From Methanobacterium alkalithermotolerans (GTDB lineage: Archaea; Methanobacteriota; Methanobacteria; Methanobacteriales; Methanobacteriaceae): DNA of 64,000 nucleotides. The position numbers and the translations under genes were made by a program. A model generated the notes under the pieces. That model was given only the letters and a program-made list of their open reading frames with translations. It was not told the origin of the DNA and made no database searches. Each line of letters opens with the position of its first letter. Within the stretch, counting starts at the first letter, position 1. Of the stretch, positions 35,448 to 43,512 are shown one piece after another. The DNA lies in NCBI RefSeq assembly GCF_018141185.1, contig NZ_CP058560.1, positions 248,001-312,000 on the forward strand, given 5' to 3'.

Positions 35448-35855
35448 TCAAGCTATTTTTTTACCTGCTTCAGGTCCAGGTTTAACTGAATAAATATCTT
35501 CCACAGTAAAGAGAATAGCGGATTTAGGTTCCAGTTCACTCATCACATTCTGAGCCCAGTCCACTACCTCATCAAAATATTCCCCTGATTTAAAAATTTC
35601 TACCGTTCCTTTAAACTGATACGGAAGAGATTTTGCATCCTGTACTATCAAAGATAGCTTGTGATTGTCTTCTAAATTTTTAATAGTTTTATTCATGTAA
35701 TTATCAGCAATAAGAATTGTATTTTCATTTAAAGGTCTAGCAAATCCAATAGGTACCACATTAGGAACCCCTTCTTTACTTACTGTAGCTAGAAAAACCA
35801 GATTTTTTTCTATTGCTTCCATCATTTCTTCATTTAGTACCATCATAATCACCAT
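35448..35855 (-). CDS. Pyridoxamine 5'-phosphate oxidase-fold flavoprotein
   Basis: 135 residues of the FMN-binding split-barrel family: KNLVFLATVSKEGVPNVVPI and NKTIKNLEDNHKLSLIVQD. These small proteins bind FMN or F420 and can act as reductases; the true substrate is unknown. Start could be any of three nearby Met codons. It begins an operon with the NifX-like gene and lies next to an operator (35863-35878) on a divergent promoter region. Confidence 0.82.
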   Translation of the reverse strand: MVIMMVLNEEMMEAIEKNLVFLATVSKEGVPNVVPIGFARPLNENTILIADNYMNKTIKNLEDNHKLSLIVQDAKSLPYQFKGTVEIFKSGEYFDEVVDWAQNVMSELEPKSAILFTVEDIYSVKPGPEAGKKIA

Positions 35856-35862
35856 ATTTATT

Positions 35863-35878
35863 ATAACTACTGTTAGAA
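35863..35878. promoter_or_regulatory. Operator before the flavin-fold gene
   Basis: TATAACTACTGTTAGA, three or four changes from the consensus with both AAC and GTT arms kept, 8 bp before the start of the gene at 35855. Confidence 0.65.
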
Positions 35879-35960
35879 TAAATAATCTTTGAATCTAATA
35901 AATTCACGCTGAACTGAATTTTTACTTAAATTAAAGGTTTCTAGACAAAAATTATATATT

Positions 35961-35990
35961 CATAACAATAGTTATATTACAATTGTTATA
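35961..35990. promoter_or_regulatory. Overlapping operator pair in a divergent promoter region
   Basis: CATAACAATAGTTATA (35961-35976) and TATTACAATTGTTATA (35975-35990), centres 14 bp apart, as before cysK. Located between the divergent flavin-fold gene and the MoaD-like gene, 56 bp from the latter's start; could serve both. Confidence 0.8.
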
Positions 35991-36045
35991 CTAGTATTTA
36001 AATAGAACATATTAATTTATAGAATTCTCAAAAAAAAAAGGTGAT

Positions 36046-36321
36046 TTGTTGACTAAAATAAAATTTCTAGGTAGTATAAGAGAAATTACGGGAGAAAAGG
36101 AATTTAATATAGATTTTAAAGGTAATCTAGGAGATATTTTAGATATTTTGGATGAAAGATATGGAAAATTCAAAGAAAATATCCTGGATGATAATGGAAA
36201 AATAAAAGACTATATTAAAATCCTTATTAATGGAGAAAGTCCGGATTCAGAAGACTTTTACGCATATTCCTTAAAAAATAGTGATGAAATAGTTATTTTC
36301 CAAACCATAGCTGGTGGTTAA
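36046..36321 (+). CDS. MoaD/ThiS-family sulfur carrier protein
   Basis: 91-residue ubiquitin-fold protein ending in the required Gly-Gly (FQTIAGG). A TTG at 36049 with GGTGA ahead could be the real start; the first codon region reads TKIKFLGSIREITGEKEF, typical of MoaD. E1-like activation and thiocarboxylation of the terminal Gly would make it a sulfur donor. The stop overlaps the start of the next gene, so both are translationally coupled. It may serve molybdopterin synthesis, or sulfur transfer in this sulfur cluster; the context favours the latter. A second carrier is at 39109-39315 and an E1 at 43513-44523. Confidence 0.85.
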   Translation: MLTKIKFLGSIREITGEKEFNIDFKGNLGDILDILDERYGKFKENILDDNGKIKDYIKILINGESPDSEDFYAYSLKNSDEIVIFQTIAGG

Positions 36322-37222
36322 GTTGCAAATTGGATATTTATCCACACTGTATCATACCTCCTTTCAAATAAAAAATATCCAAACTAAAATTCAGGGCAAT
36401 ACCCTGGAATGGAAGTTATTTTCAACTGGTCCAGCCATGTTAGAAGCTTTTTCATCCGGTGAAATTGATCTGGGTTATATTGGATTACCTCCTGTTATAA
36501 TAGGTTTATCTCGAGGGTTGAAATTAAAATGCGTGGCAGGAGGGCATATAGAAGGTACAGTTTTAGTAGCTACTGAAGAATTTGATTCCTATAATAATTC
36601 TACCGATATTGATAGTTTAATATCTCAATTTAAAGGAAAAACGATAGGAGTACCATCTAAAGGAAGTATACATGATGTTATTTTAAGAAAAATAACAGCA
36701 GGAACAGATATTCAAATAAAAAATTATCCCTGGGCAGATTTCATACCCAGCGCACTCCAGGATGGAGCAATTGATGCGGGAGTAGGAACACCCGCCCTGG
36801 CTGTAGCTTCCTCCCATTTAGCCTCAACCCACATCGTAATACCTCCAAATTTTTTATGGCCCTGGAATCCCAGTTATGGAATAGTTTCATCAGAAGACCT
36901 GATAAATCAGAATCCAGAATTTATAAAAGATTTTTTAGTAAATCATGAAAAAATGTGTAATTTTATCAAAAATAGCCCCATTCAAGCAGCGGAAATTGCC
37001 ACTAAAGAATTGGGGATTAAGGATGTTAATTTTGGTGTGGAAATCTTTAAAATATCTCCCGGTTACTGTGCCAGTTTACCTCCAGAATATATAGAATCCA
37101 GCTTAAAGTTTGTTCCAGAGTTACAAAAACAGGGTTATATTGAGTCTAAGTTTAATAAAAGCGATATATTTTACACTGAAATTATTAAAGAAGTTCATCC
37201 TGAAAATCACCACTACAAATAA
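36314..37222 (+). CDS. Cytosolic substrate-binding-protein-fold protein (SsuA/NMT1-like, no signal peptide)
   Basis: 302 residues with the periplasmic-binding fold of sulfonate-type transporters (LQIGYLSTLYHTSFQ, SSGEIDLGYIGLPPVI, FKGKTIGVPSKGSIHDVILRK shown in part), but it begins at the fold with no signal peptide or anchor. GTG at 36314 overlaps the preceding stop; TTG at 36323 is an alternative. Cytosolic members of this fold can be enzymes (for example MqnA/MqnD, THI5-like), so this may act on a small molecule with the sulfur carrier. Exact role unknown. Confidence 0.75.
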   Translation: MVKLQIGYLSTLYHTSFQIKNIQTKIQGNTLEWKLFSTGPAMLEAFSSGEIDLGYIGLPPVIIGLSRGLKLKCVAGGHIEGTVLVATEEFDSYNNSTDIDSLISQFKGKTIGVPSKGSIHDVILRKITAGTDIQIKNYPWADFIPSALQDGAIDAGVGTPALAVASSHLASTHIVIPPNFLWPWNPSYGIVSSEDLINQNPEFIKDFLVNHEKMCNFIKNSPIQAAEIATKELGIKDVNFGVEIFKISPGYCASLPPEYIESSLKFVPELQKQGYIESKFNKSDIFYTEIIKEVHPENHHYK

Positions 37223-37334
37223 TTAAAATCTTTTATTATTTATAGAATTAAGAATCATATGCATTTTTTAATTATCACTTTTTAAAATTATTCTAAAACA
37301 AAAAAAAATTACGTAAAAAATAAAAAAGGTATAT

Positions 37335-37727
37335 TCAAGAAAACACCCGGGGTGGTTTTTGAATATTTTCCAGAAATTTATTTTTTGATCTGCTACTTCC
37401 CAGACGTTTCAGGGCATTTTCTATGGGCATATTAATTCCAAATGATCTAATACCTTGAAGAGATAATTTATTATTAGCTGCTGGACCAATTTGAGATGCC
37501 AGGAGATATTTGCAATCACTGATTATTTTCATGCTATTATATAGCATTTTTTCATGTTCTTCCAATTTCTCCGAAGGTGGGCTATTGTCCCTGGTTTCAA
37601 TATACTGGTAGGAACCGTCTTCATCTATCTTGTATATCAGAAATTTAGTGGCCCTTCCAAAATGTTCGTCAATCATTTTTCCATTTTTACTACAAATTGC
37701 TACTTTAAATGATATTTCAATCACCAT
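37335..37727 (-). CDS. NifX/NafY-type cofactor-binding protein, second copy
   Basis: 130 residues. FKVAICSKNGKMIDEHFGRATKFL parallels the first copy at 35063-35407, with the conserved His in EHFGRA and the later SQIGPAANNKL. It has a 20-residue C-terminal extension. An exact operator lies 8 bp before its ATG, so it shares the regulation of the nitrogenase-like genes. Likely a cofactor carrier or insertion chaperone; the two copies may bind different intermediates. Confidence 0.85.
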   Translation of the reverse strand: MVIEISFKVAICSKNGKMIDEHFGRATKFLIYKIDEDGSYQYIETRDNSPPSEKLEEHEKMLYNSMKIISDCKYLLASQIGPAANNKLSLQGIRSFGINMPIENALKRLGSSRSKNKFLENIQKPPRVFS

Positions 37728-37734
37728 AATAAAT

Positions 37735-37750
37735 TATAACAATTGTTATA
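37735..37750. promoter_or_regulatory. Operator before the second NifX-like gene
   Basis: Exact TATAACAATTGTTATA, ending 8 bp upstream of the ATG at 37727. In a divergent region shared with the C-S lyase gene. Confidence 0.9.
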
Positions 37751-37808
37751 TTTTAGTTCGGTATTTATAAATCTATCGTAATTATATAAGGATAATCAAA
37801 AAAATTTA

Positions 37809-37824
37809 TATAACAATTGTTATA
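37809..37824. promoter_or_regulatory. Operator before the PatB/MalY gene
   Basis: Exact TATAACAATTGTTATA, 29 bp upstream of the ATG at 37854. The left half overlaps a TATA-like TTTATATA (37805-37812), so binding should block initiation. Confidence 0.9.
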
Positions 37825-37853
37825 GGATATTATAATTAATTGGGAACCTGAAA

Positions 37854-39056
37854 ATGAAATACGATTTTAATCAAATAATTAATAGAAAAAAAACCAATTG
37901 TTTAAAATGGGATGGAATATCTTCCTATTTTGAGTGTGAAGACCTCCTTCCTCTATGGGTAGCAGACATGGATTTTCCAGTGGCCCAACCCATAGTTGAT
38001 GCCCTGAAAAAAAGAGCTGCCCATCCTTTTTATGGATATACCCTGCCTGGAAAAGGGGTTATTGAATCTGTGATAGATAGGATGTGGAAAAAATTCAAGT
38101 GGAAAATCAAGCCAGAATGGATTTTATTCACCCCCGGGGTGGTTCCCGCTTTGCATGTAACAGTAAGATCCCTTACCCAGCCTGGAGATGAAATTCTTCT
38201 ACAAGAACCAGTATACCACCCTTTTTTTGGTGTGGTAAAAAATAGTGGTTGTCACATCATTAATAATCCCCTTAAATTAGTTAAGGGTAGATATGAGATG
38301 GATTATGTAAATTTAGAATCAAAATTTCATAAAAATACCCGCCGTTTAAAAAATAAATCCCGTATTAAGGCTATTATATTCTGCAATCCCCACAATCCAG
38401 TAGGGAGAGTATGGGAAAAAGAAGAAATAAAGAAAATGGGTGAAATTGTTATTGGTAATGGTGCCGTGGTAATATCTGATGAAATACATTGTGAGATACT
38501 ATTTAAGGGATATGAACATATCAGTTTTGCCACCATATCCCCTGAATTTGAACAAAACTGCATAGTTTGCACCTCTCCTAGCAAAACCTTTAACCTGGCT
38601 GGACTGGAAGTTTCTGCCATAATAATTCCCAATGATGAAATCCGGGAAAGATATATTAACACCCAATCAGGCATTGTACCTTTACCCAATTTATTTGGAT
38701 ATACTGCTTTAGAAGTAGCATATAAACAGGGAGATGAGTGGCTAGAACAGGTAATGAGTTATTTACAGGAAAACCTCGAATTTTTAAAAAAATATTTCAC
38801 ATCCAGAATACCTCAGATAAAAATCATAGAGCCCCAGGGGACTTATTTAATATGGCTGGATTGCCGGGAACTGGGCCTGGATAATGAATCACTAAAAGAT
38901 TTTATGCAGCATAAGGCTCGGGTAGGGTTGGAAGATGGTTATATCTTTGGGGAAAAAGGCAGTGGATTTATGAGGATGAATATTGCCTGTCCAAGAATAA
39001 TCCTAGAACAGGCAGCAGAGAGAATAGAAAAACAGGTTAGTCTACTTAAAAAATGA
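37854..39056 (+). CDS. PatB/MalY-family PLP-dependent C-S lyase
   Basis: Family members cleave carbon-sulfur bonds of cystathionine or S-alkyl cysteines to give thiols or homocysteine. 400 residues of PLP fold type I aminotransferase type: LPLWVADMDFPVAQPI at the N-terminus, CNPHNPVGRVW, ISDEIHCEI, and the PLP Lys K244 in TSPSKTFNLAGLE. Immediately downstream of an exact operator. In this setting it could release thiol sulfur for cysteine/homocysteine synthesis, or act as beta-cystathionase for reverse transsulfuration. Substrate unproven. Confidence 0.88.
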   Translation: MKYDFNQIINRKKTNCLKWDGISSYFECEDLLPLWVADMDFPVAQPIVDALKKRAAHPFYGYTLPGKGVIESVIDRMWKKFKWKIKPEWILFTPGVVPALHVTVRSLTQPGDEILLQEPVYHPFFGVVKNSGCHIINNPLKLVKGRYEMDYVNLESKFHKNTRRLKNKSRIKAIIFCNPHNPVGRVWEKEEIKKMGEIVIGNGAVVISDEIHCEILFKGYEHISFATISPEFEQNCIVCTSPSKTFNLAGLEVSAIIIPNDEIRERYINTQSGIVPLPNLFGYTALEVAYKQGDEWLEQVMSYLQENLEFLKKYFTSRIPQIKIIEPQGTYLIWLDCRELGLDNESLKDFMQHKARVGLEDGYIFGEKGSGFMRMNIACPRIILEQAAERIEKQVSLLKK

Positions 39057-39061
39057 TTTAG

Positions 39062-39123
39062 CCACCATGAACAAACCTACCCACCATGAATATCCACCAT
39101 GAACAAACCTACCCACCATGAAT
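39062..39123. repeat. Two 30-bp direct repeats covering the end of the ThiS-like gene
   Basis: Unit at 39062-39091 and 39094-39123 is identical over 30 bp (ccaccatgaacaaacctacc and ten more bases), 32 bp apart. Each unit holds two copies of CCACCATGAA, so that core occurs four times. On the minus strand it encodes the terminal His-Gly-Gly of the ThiS-like protein; the copy outside the gene repeats this coding end. Confidence 0.9.
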
Positions 39124-39315
39124 CATTTTTAAAATTTTAATCTCATCCCTGGAACTTAAAATTTCACTTTCACGAACAATTTCCCCGTTTTTAATGATGG
39201 TACCCTCAAATAAACTAATGCCCAGTTTATGCATCACTTCTTTTCCTGTGAGTTCATCACCAGCTATCTCTTTTTTTGTATTATTTCCCATACCATCGGT
39301 AATAATAATGTGCAA
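39109..39315 (-). CDS. ThiS/MoaD-like small sulfur carrier
   Basis: 68 residues, ubiquitin-like, ending in His-Gly-Gly (ILKMIHGG) without extra residues, so ready for adenylation. ELTGKEVMHKLGISLFEGTI and NGEIVRESEIL are typical of the archaeal ThiS/SAMP fold. Own operator at 39333-39348. The E1-like gene is 4.2 kb away on the same strand beyond hdrCBA. Could donate sulfur to O-acetylhomoserine or O-acetylserine (as CysO or HcyS do) or to tRNA thiolation; unresolved. Confidence 0.82.
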   Translation of the reverse strand: MHIIITDGMGNNTKKEIAGDELTGKEVMHKLGISLFEGTIIKNGEIVRESEILSSRDEIKILKMIHGG

Positions 39316-39332
39316 GGTTAAGCCTCCTTTAA

Positions 39333-39348
39333 TATAACTATTGTTAAC
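39333..39348. promoter_or_regulatory. Operator before the ThiS-like gene
   Basis: TATAACTATTGTTAAC, two changes from the consensus, 18 bp before the ATG at 39315. Confidence 0.75.
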
Positions 39349-39397
39349 TTAAAACATAAATTTTATGGTCATGGATATAGCATCCAAACCTAAAAAA

Positions 39398-41755
39398 TTA
39401 AATTTCCCTCGTAATATCCTCAAAAAAGCGGGTAAATTGTTGGGCTAATCCCCGGTAGTGAGGGGCATAAGCTTTATAGAATCGTAATCTATCAGAGGGG
39501 ATTCCCTGATTTTTAACTGACTCGCTTAATTCTTTTATCTTGGCTTTATGGGCCTCCAGCATACACTCATCTGGATATTCCGCCATAAGTACTCCATCTG
39601 CCCCGTGCAAAAAGGCATACATCAGATGATGAGGCATAATCCGGTTAATAGAAGGTATTTTAATAATACGTATAGCTTCCGGGTAACATAATCGGTTATT
39701 TCCTATGGCATCAGCGGCGGTGTAGCCCACATTATCCAGGAATGCCAGTATACGTATTTCTCCCTCTTTTTTATCGCTTAGAAGTCCCCTTATCTGAGCA
39801 TAGAGTTCCAGATCATTTATACCTTTAATTTCAATGGCTTCCTGAGGGCATTGCCCGGCACAGGCCCCGCAACCCCGGCAGGCCATGGGATCAATGGCCA
39901 TATTCTCTTCATCACGGTAAACTGCCTTGAATCCACAAATGTCCATACATTTACCACAGAGATTACACTGAGAGGTTTTAATTACTGCTACAGGGGGTTC
40001 AGCTTCAGTTCCGCTTTTTATCTGTTCTGATACTTTAGCTGCAGCAGCATTAGCCTGAGATACACTATCGGTTATATCCTTAGGTCCCTGGGCTGTTCCA
40101 CATACAAAAACCCTTTCCATATCTGTATTTACCGGTTTAATTTTGGAGTGTTTTTCTTTGATAAATAGATCCTGGCTGAGTCCCACATTGAATTTCTGGG
40201 CAATGCGCATGGTACCTGGAGAAGGTTCTATGGCTTCAGAGAGTACCACCATATCTGTTTCAATTTCCAGGGGTTTTCTCTCCAGTGTATCTTCTACCCG
40301 CACCACCAGTTTATCATCTTTTTTAGTTACTTCACCTGGTCGACCTCTTATGAGTTTTATGTCTTTATCCTGTACATAGCGGAGGTAATTTTCATACATT
40401 CCCACGGTCCGCATATCAGTGTAACATATCACCACTTCTGTTTCAGGAAAACGTTCCCGGATGATACTGGCATGTTTTAAGGCTACCATGCAACATACTT
40501 TAGAGCAGTACCTTTTACCATCATCTTTTTCATCCCGGGATCCGGTGCACTGCACCATCACCACTCTTTCTGGCCTTTTTCCATCAGAGATTTTCAATAG
40601 TTCACCCTGAGTAGGTCCATTAACCCCCAGGATTCGAGCCAGGTCCATCTGGGATATTACATCATCAAAACGCTGGTAACCATATTCTGGTCTTTTATTC
40701 AAATCAAAACTTTCATGGCCGGTGGCAATTACCACGTTACCTGCCTCTAAGGGAATGATTTCTGATTTTAGATTGAAGTCAATAGCCCCCACGGTGCAGA
40801 CTTTCTCACATTTTCCACAGCGTATACAGTTTTCCAGGTCAATGTTATACACATCTGGAACTGCCTGGGCAAATGGTTTATATATGGCCTTACGGGTGGT
40901 CATCTTCTGGTTCCATTCATCAGGAACATCCACCGGACAAACTTCCACACAACGACCACAGGAAATGCACAAATCCTCATGGACAAATCCAGTTTGTTTT
41001 TCTAATATAATTTTAAAATGGGTGGAACGTCTTCCGGCACGTAGGAGGTTGGTTTTAGTAAGAATCCGGATATTTTTATGGTTTATTACCTCATTTATAA
41101 TGGGATTTAAAATACAAAGGGAACACTCCTCGGCTAATTTTTCCGGAGAAAAAACTTTACCAATTTTTACCATGTTACCCCCAATGGTGGGGTTTTTTTC
41201 AATAATACAGGTTTTGACTCCTTGATTAGCCAGTGATAAAGCCGCGGTAATACCAGAGATTCCTCCACCAAAAACAGCAGCGCTTTTTTCAGTTTGACGT
41301 ATTATTTTATCCAATGCCTGGGCCTTTTTAACCTTTTCTACACCAGATTGAGTTAATTCAATGGCTTTTTTGGTGGCTTTAGCTGAATCTGAGTGTACCC
41401 AGGAGCACTGTTCTCTGATATTAACCATTTCCACCATGTAGGGGTTTAATAAATCAGCATAGTTCTGGAAAGTTTTAAGGTGGGTGATAGGTGAACAGGC
41501 CGCAATAACCACCCGGTCCAGTTCCTTATCAATTATTTCTTCCCGGATATGGCGCCGGCAGTTAAGAGAACACAGGTTTTCAAATTCTCCTACAAAGTCC
41601 GCCTGGATACTATCCTTTAATTTAGCCATGTCCACCGTATGGGATATATTTCCTCCACATCGACAAAGGAATACCCCTACCTTTTCTGGATCTTTAGTAT
41701 CTTCCTCTTTAGTAAGAGGATGGTTTTTTTCCAATTTTGATTTGGTGGTGCTCAT
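39398..41755 (-). CDS. hdrA: CoB-CoM heterodisulfide reductase subunit A-like, with degenerate MvhD-type C-terminus
   Basis: 785 residues, FAD/Fe-S electron-bifurcating scaffold. N-terminal VFLCRCGGNIS; FAD site AVFGGGISGITAALSLANQG; four ferredoxin-type motifs: CISCGRCVEVC, CIRCGKCEKVC, CNLCGKCMDIC, CRGCGACAGQC. The last ~120 residues resemble MvhD (PEAIRIIKIPSINRIMPHHL, GADGVLMAEYPDECM) but lack the CxxC that opens the MvhD [2Fe-2S] site (here LAFLDNVGYT). HdrA2 of Methanosarcina has a fused MvhD, so this is HdrA2-like with a partly decayed domain. Last of an hdrC-hdrB-hdrA run, separate from the usual core hdr loci. May supply low-potential electrons to the NifH-like reductase. Confidence 0.88.
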   Translation of the reverse strand: MSTTKSKLEKNHPLTKEEDTKDPEKVGVFLCRCGGNISHTVDMAKLKDSIQADFVGEFENLCSLNCRRHIREEIIDKELDRVVIAACSPITHLKTFQNYADLLNPYMVEMVNIREQCSWVHSDSAKATKKAIELTQSGVEKVKKAQALDKIIRQTEKSAAVFGGGISGITAALSLANQGVKTCIIEKNPTIGGNMVKIGKVFSPEKLAEECSLCILNPIINEVINHKNIRILTKTNLLRAGRRSTHFKIILEKQTGFVHEDLCISCGRCVEVCPVDVPDEWNQKMTTRKAIYKPFAQAVPDVYNIDLENCIRCGKCEKVCTVGAIDFNLKSEIIPLEAGNVVIATGHESFDLNKRPEYGYQRFDDVISQMDLARILGVNGPTQGELLKISDGKRPERVVMVQCTGSRDEKDDGKRYCSKVCCMVALKHASIIRERFPETEVVICYTDMRTVGMYENYLRYVQDKDIKLIRGRPGEVTKKDDKLVVRVEDTLERKPLEIETDMVVLSEAIEPSPGTMRIAQKFNVGLSQDLFIKEKHSKIKPVNTDMERVFVCGTAQGPKDITDSVSQANAAAAKVSEQIKSGTEAEPPVAVIKTSQCNLCGKCMDICGFKAVYRDEENMAIDPMACRGCGACAGQCPQEAIEIKGINDLELYAQIRGLLSDKKEGEIRILAFLDNVGYTAADAIGNNRLCYPEAIRIIKIPSINRIMPHHLMYAFLHGADGVLMAEYPDECMLEAHKAKIKELSESVKNQGIPSDRLRFYKAYAPHYRGLAQQFTRFFEDITREI

Positions 41756-41777
41756 TATAATCAGATTTTTAAATTTA

Positions 41778-42722
41778 TTATTCTACAGGGGATTTATTTT
41801 TTATTTTTTCCAGTATCCCTTCTACCGGGACAGAATGGGTTTGTATCCCTGCTATTTTATAGGGGTCCGCGCCCATGGCCAGGGCCATTAGCTGGGCAAT
41901 ATTTAAATGAGTCAGATTTAGTTTTCTTCCCAGTTCTTTTTCCACTACAGGCTGATAGCGATCCAGTTGCATCTGACAGTTGGGACACATGTGCAAAAGC
42001 AGGTCCGCTTCACCCTCCAGGGCCAAAAGCTTATCTGCGGTGGCAGATAATGATAAATCCCGGTTGGCAAATCTCTGACTAAAACCTGCCCCACAGGTGG
42101 CTTTTTTAAAATCATACCAGTCCACCACCTGGGCCCCGCAACTACTGGAGAGTTCATCCAGTACCATGGGGTTACGGGAAGGGGTTATAGAATCTTCAGG
42201 ATAAACCTTGCAGTAGTGGCAGGCATGGTGACTGGCTATTTTAATACCAGATAAATCCAGTTTAATCTCCTTAGAAATTTTTTCTTTCAGGGAATGGAAT
42301 ACTTCCACCACATGGAAGATATTATGCTCACTGCTTAGATCACCGGCCTGGTATTGCATATGGGATAGGCCTGCTTTTTTTAATATATCATTAACTTCCT
42401 GGCGGGCATTTTCATTGGAATTTAATAATTTTATGGTTTTTTTCATAATTGCATAGCAGGTGGAACATAAGGTGGTTATATTCTCATGACCACTGCGGCG
42501 GGCCAGATAGAAATTCCGGACGGCCAGGGCGGTGGTGGATAGCTGGTCAAAAAGATCATAGTAATATCCCAGACCGGTGCAGCAGGACTGGTCTGGATCA
42601 ACCCGGTACTCCACTCCCATTTTATCAAAAATGTACCGGGTGGATGACTCCACTCCCGGGTATTCCACATTAACCAGACAGCTTTTAAATAAAAGAATAT
42701 TTTTGTGAGGAATTTTTTTCAT
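41778..42722 (-). CDS. hdrB: Heterodisulfide reductase subunit B-like
   Basis: 314 residues with two CCG domains that hold the noncubane 4Fe-4S clusters that reduce disulfides: the first includes DQSCCTGLGYYYD and LCSTCYAIM; the second HACHYCKVYPED, SSSCGAQVVDW, TCGAGFS and MCPNCQMQL. Lies 64 bp after hdrC and 22 bp before hdrA. Together HdrBC should carry heterodisulfide- or other disulfide-reducing activity. Substrate may be CoM-S-S-CoB or a sulfur-assimilation disulfide. Confidence 0.9.
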   Translation of the reverse strand: MKKIPHKNILLFKSCLVNVEYPGVESSTRYIFDKMGVEYRVDPDQSCCTGLGYYYDLFDQLSTTALAVRNFYLARRSGHENITTLCSTCYAIMKKTIKLLNSNENARQEVNDILKKAGLSHMQYQAGDLSSEHNIFHVVEVFHSLKEKISKEIKLDLSGIKIASHHACHYCKVYPEDSITPSRNPMVLDELSSSCGAQVVDWYDFKKATCGAGFSQRFANRDLSLSATADKLLALEGEADLLLHMCPNCQMQLDRYQPVVEKELGRKLNLTHLNIAQLMALAMGADPYKIAGIQTHSVPVEGILEKIKNKSPVE

Positions 42723-42786
42723 CTTATATCCTTACTTAGTTTTTTAAATAAATTAGGGAATTCTTAAATAAAAATAATTAGACTAT

Positions 42787-43395
42787 TCAGGATTCATGGC
42801 ATCTTTTAAATTCTTCTAGACGACTGGTAAATCCAGATGAGCTTAGGATACTTTTAACTTCTTCTAAGGCCTCTCCTTTGAGATTGTAGTCTTCAAGTCC
42901 CAAATCATGGCGGATATCCTCCAGGTTGATTTTAAGTTCCACATACTTCTGGCCAAAGTCGGCTACCAGACCATCGAAAAAGTCGCTGGGAATGGAACCC
43001 ACCCCAAAGTCCAGGTAACTGTAACCATATGCCAGGAATTCATAGATCCGGGCATTGTTTTCCCCTTTTAGTAGAATTTTTTGTCTTAAAATCTGGTTAA
43101 CTATACAGGGACTGTTGTTGGCCGGGCAGTTACTGCCGCAGGTATAACAGTAAAAACAGTTCCATATATCAGGGTTATTCATTATTTCTGGATTATTATC
43201 CCGGACCATTTTAACCATTTCCCGGGGATCATAGTCACTGTGCCGGGCGGCAGGACAATTGGAGGTGCAAAGACCACACTGTAAGCATCGTTTAATTCCC
43301 ATTTCAGGAAAAGCCCGATAATCGTTTCTTACATCTTCTAATAGAGAATCTGTATCTCCTTTAGGGTCTTTTTTTATCATTAAATAGGACCTCAT
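42787..43395 (-). CDS. hdrC: Heterodisulfide reductase subunit C-like
   Basis: 202 residues; two 4Fe-4S motifs CLQCGLCTSNCPAAR and CFYCYTCGSNCPANNSPC pass electrons between HdrA and HdrB. The first about 30 residues (SLLEDVRNDYRAFPEMG) and last 50 are helical. It begins the hdrCBA run; no operator copy is found ahead of it, so regulation by the palindrome system is not shown. Directly downstream of the E1-like gene (117 bp gap). Confidence 0.88.
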   Translation of the reverse strand: MRSYLMIKKDPKGDTDSLLEDVRNDYRAFPEMGIKRCLQCGLCTSNCPAARHSDYDPREMVKMVRDNNPEIMNNPDIWNCFYCYTCGSNCPANNSPCIVNQILRQKILLKGENNARIYEFLAYGYSYLDFGVGSIPSDFFDGLVADFGQKYVELKINLEDIRHDLGLEDYNLKGEALEEVKSILSSSGFTSRLEEFKRCHES

Positions 43396-43512
43396 AAAAC
43401 AATCAGTATTAATTAAGAGTAAATCATTATAGACTTAGTTCCAATTAATATACTTTGTGGTTAGATTAATATACCTGGTGCTTAAATCCCACCATCACCT
43501 AATTTTAAAAAA

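Noticed and set aside
39062..39123. CRISPR-like or IS-end repeat
   Set aside because: Only two 30-bp units with a 2-bp gap, overlapping the coding end of a sulfur carrier; no spacers, no transposase nearby.
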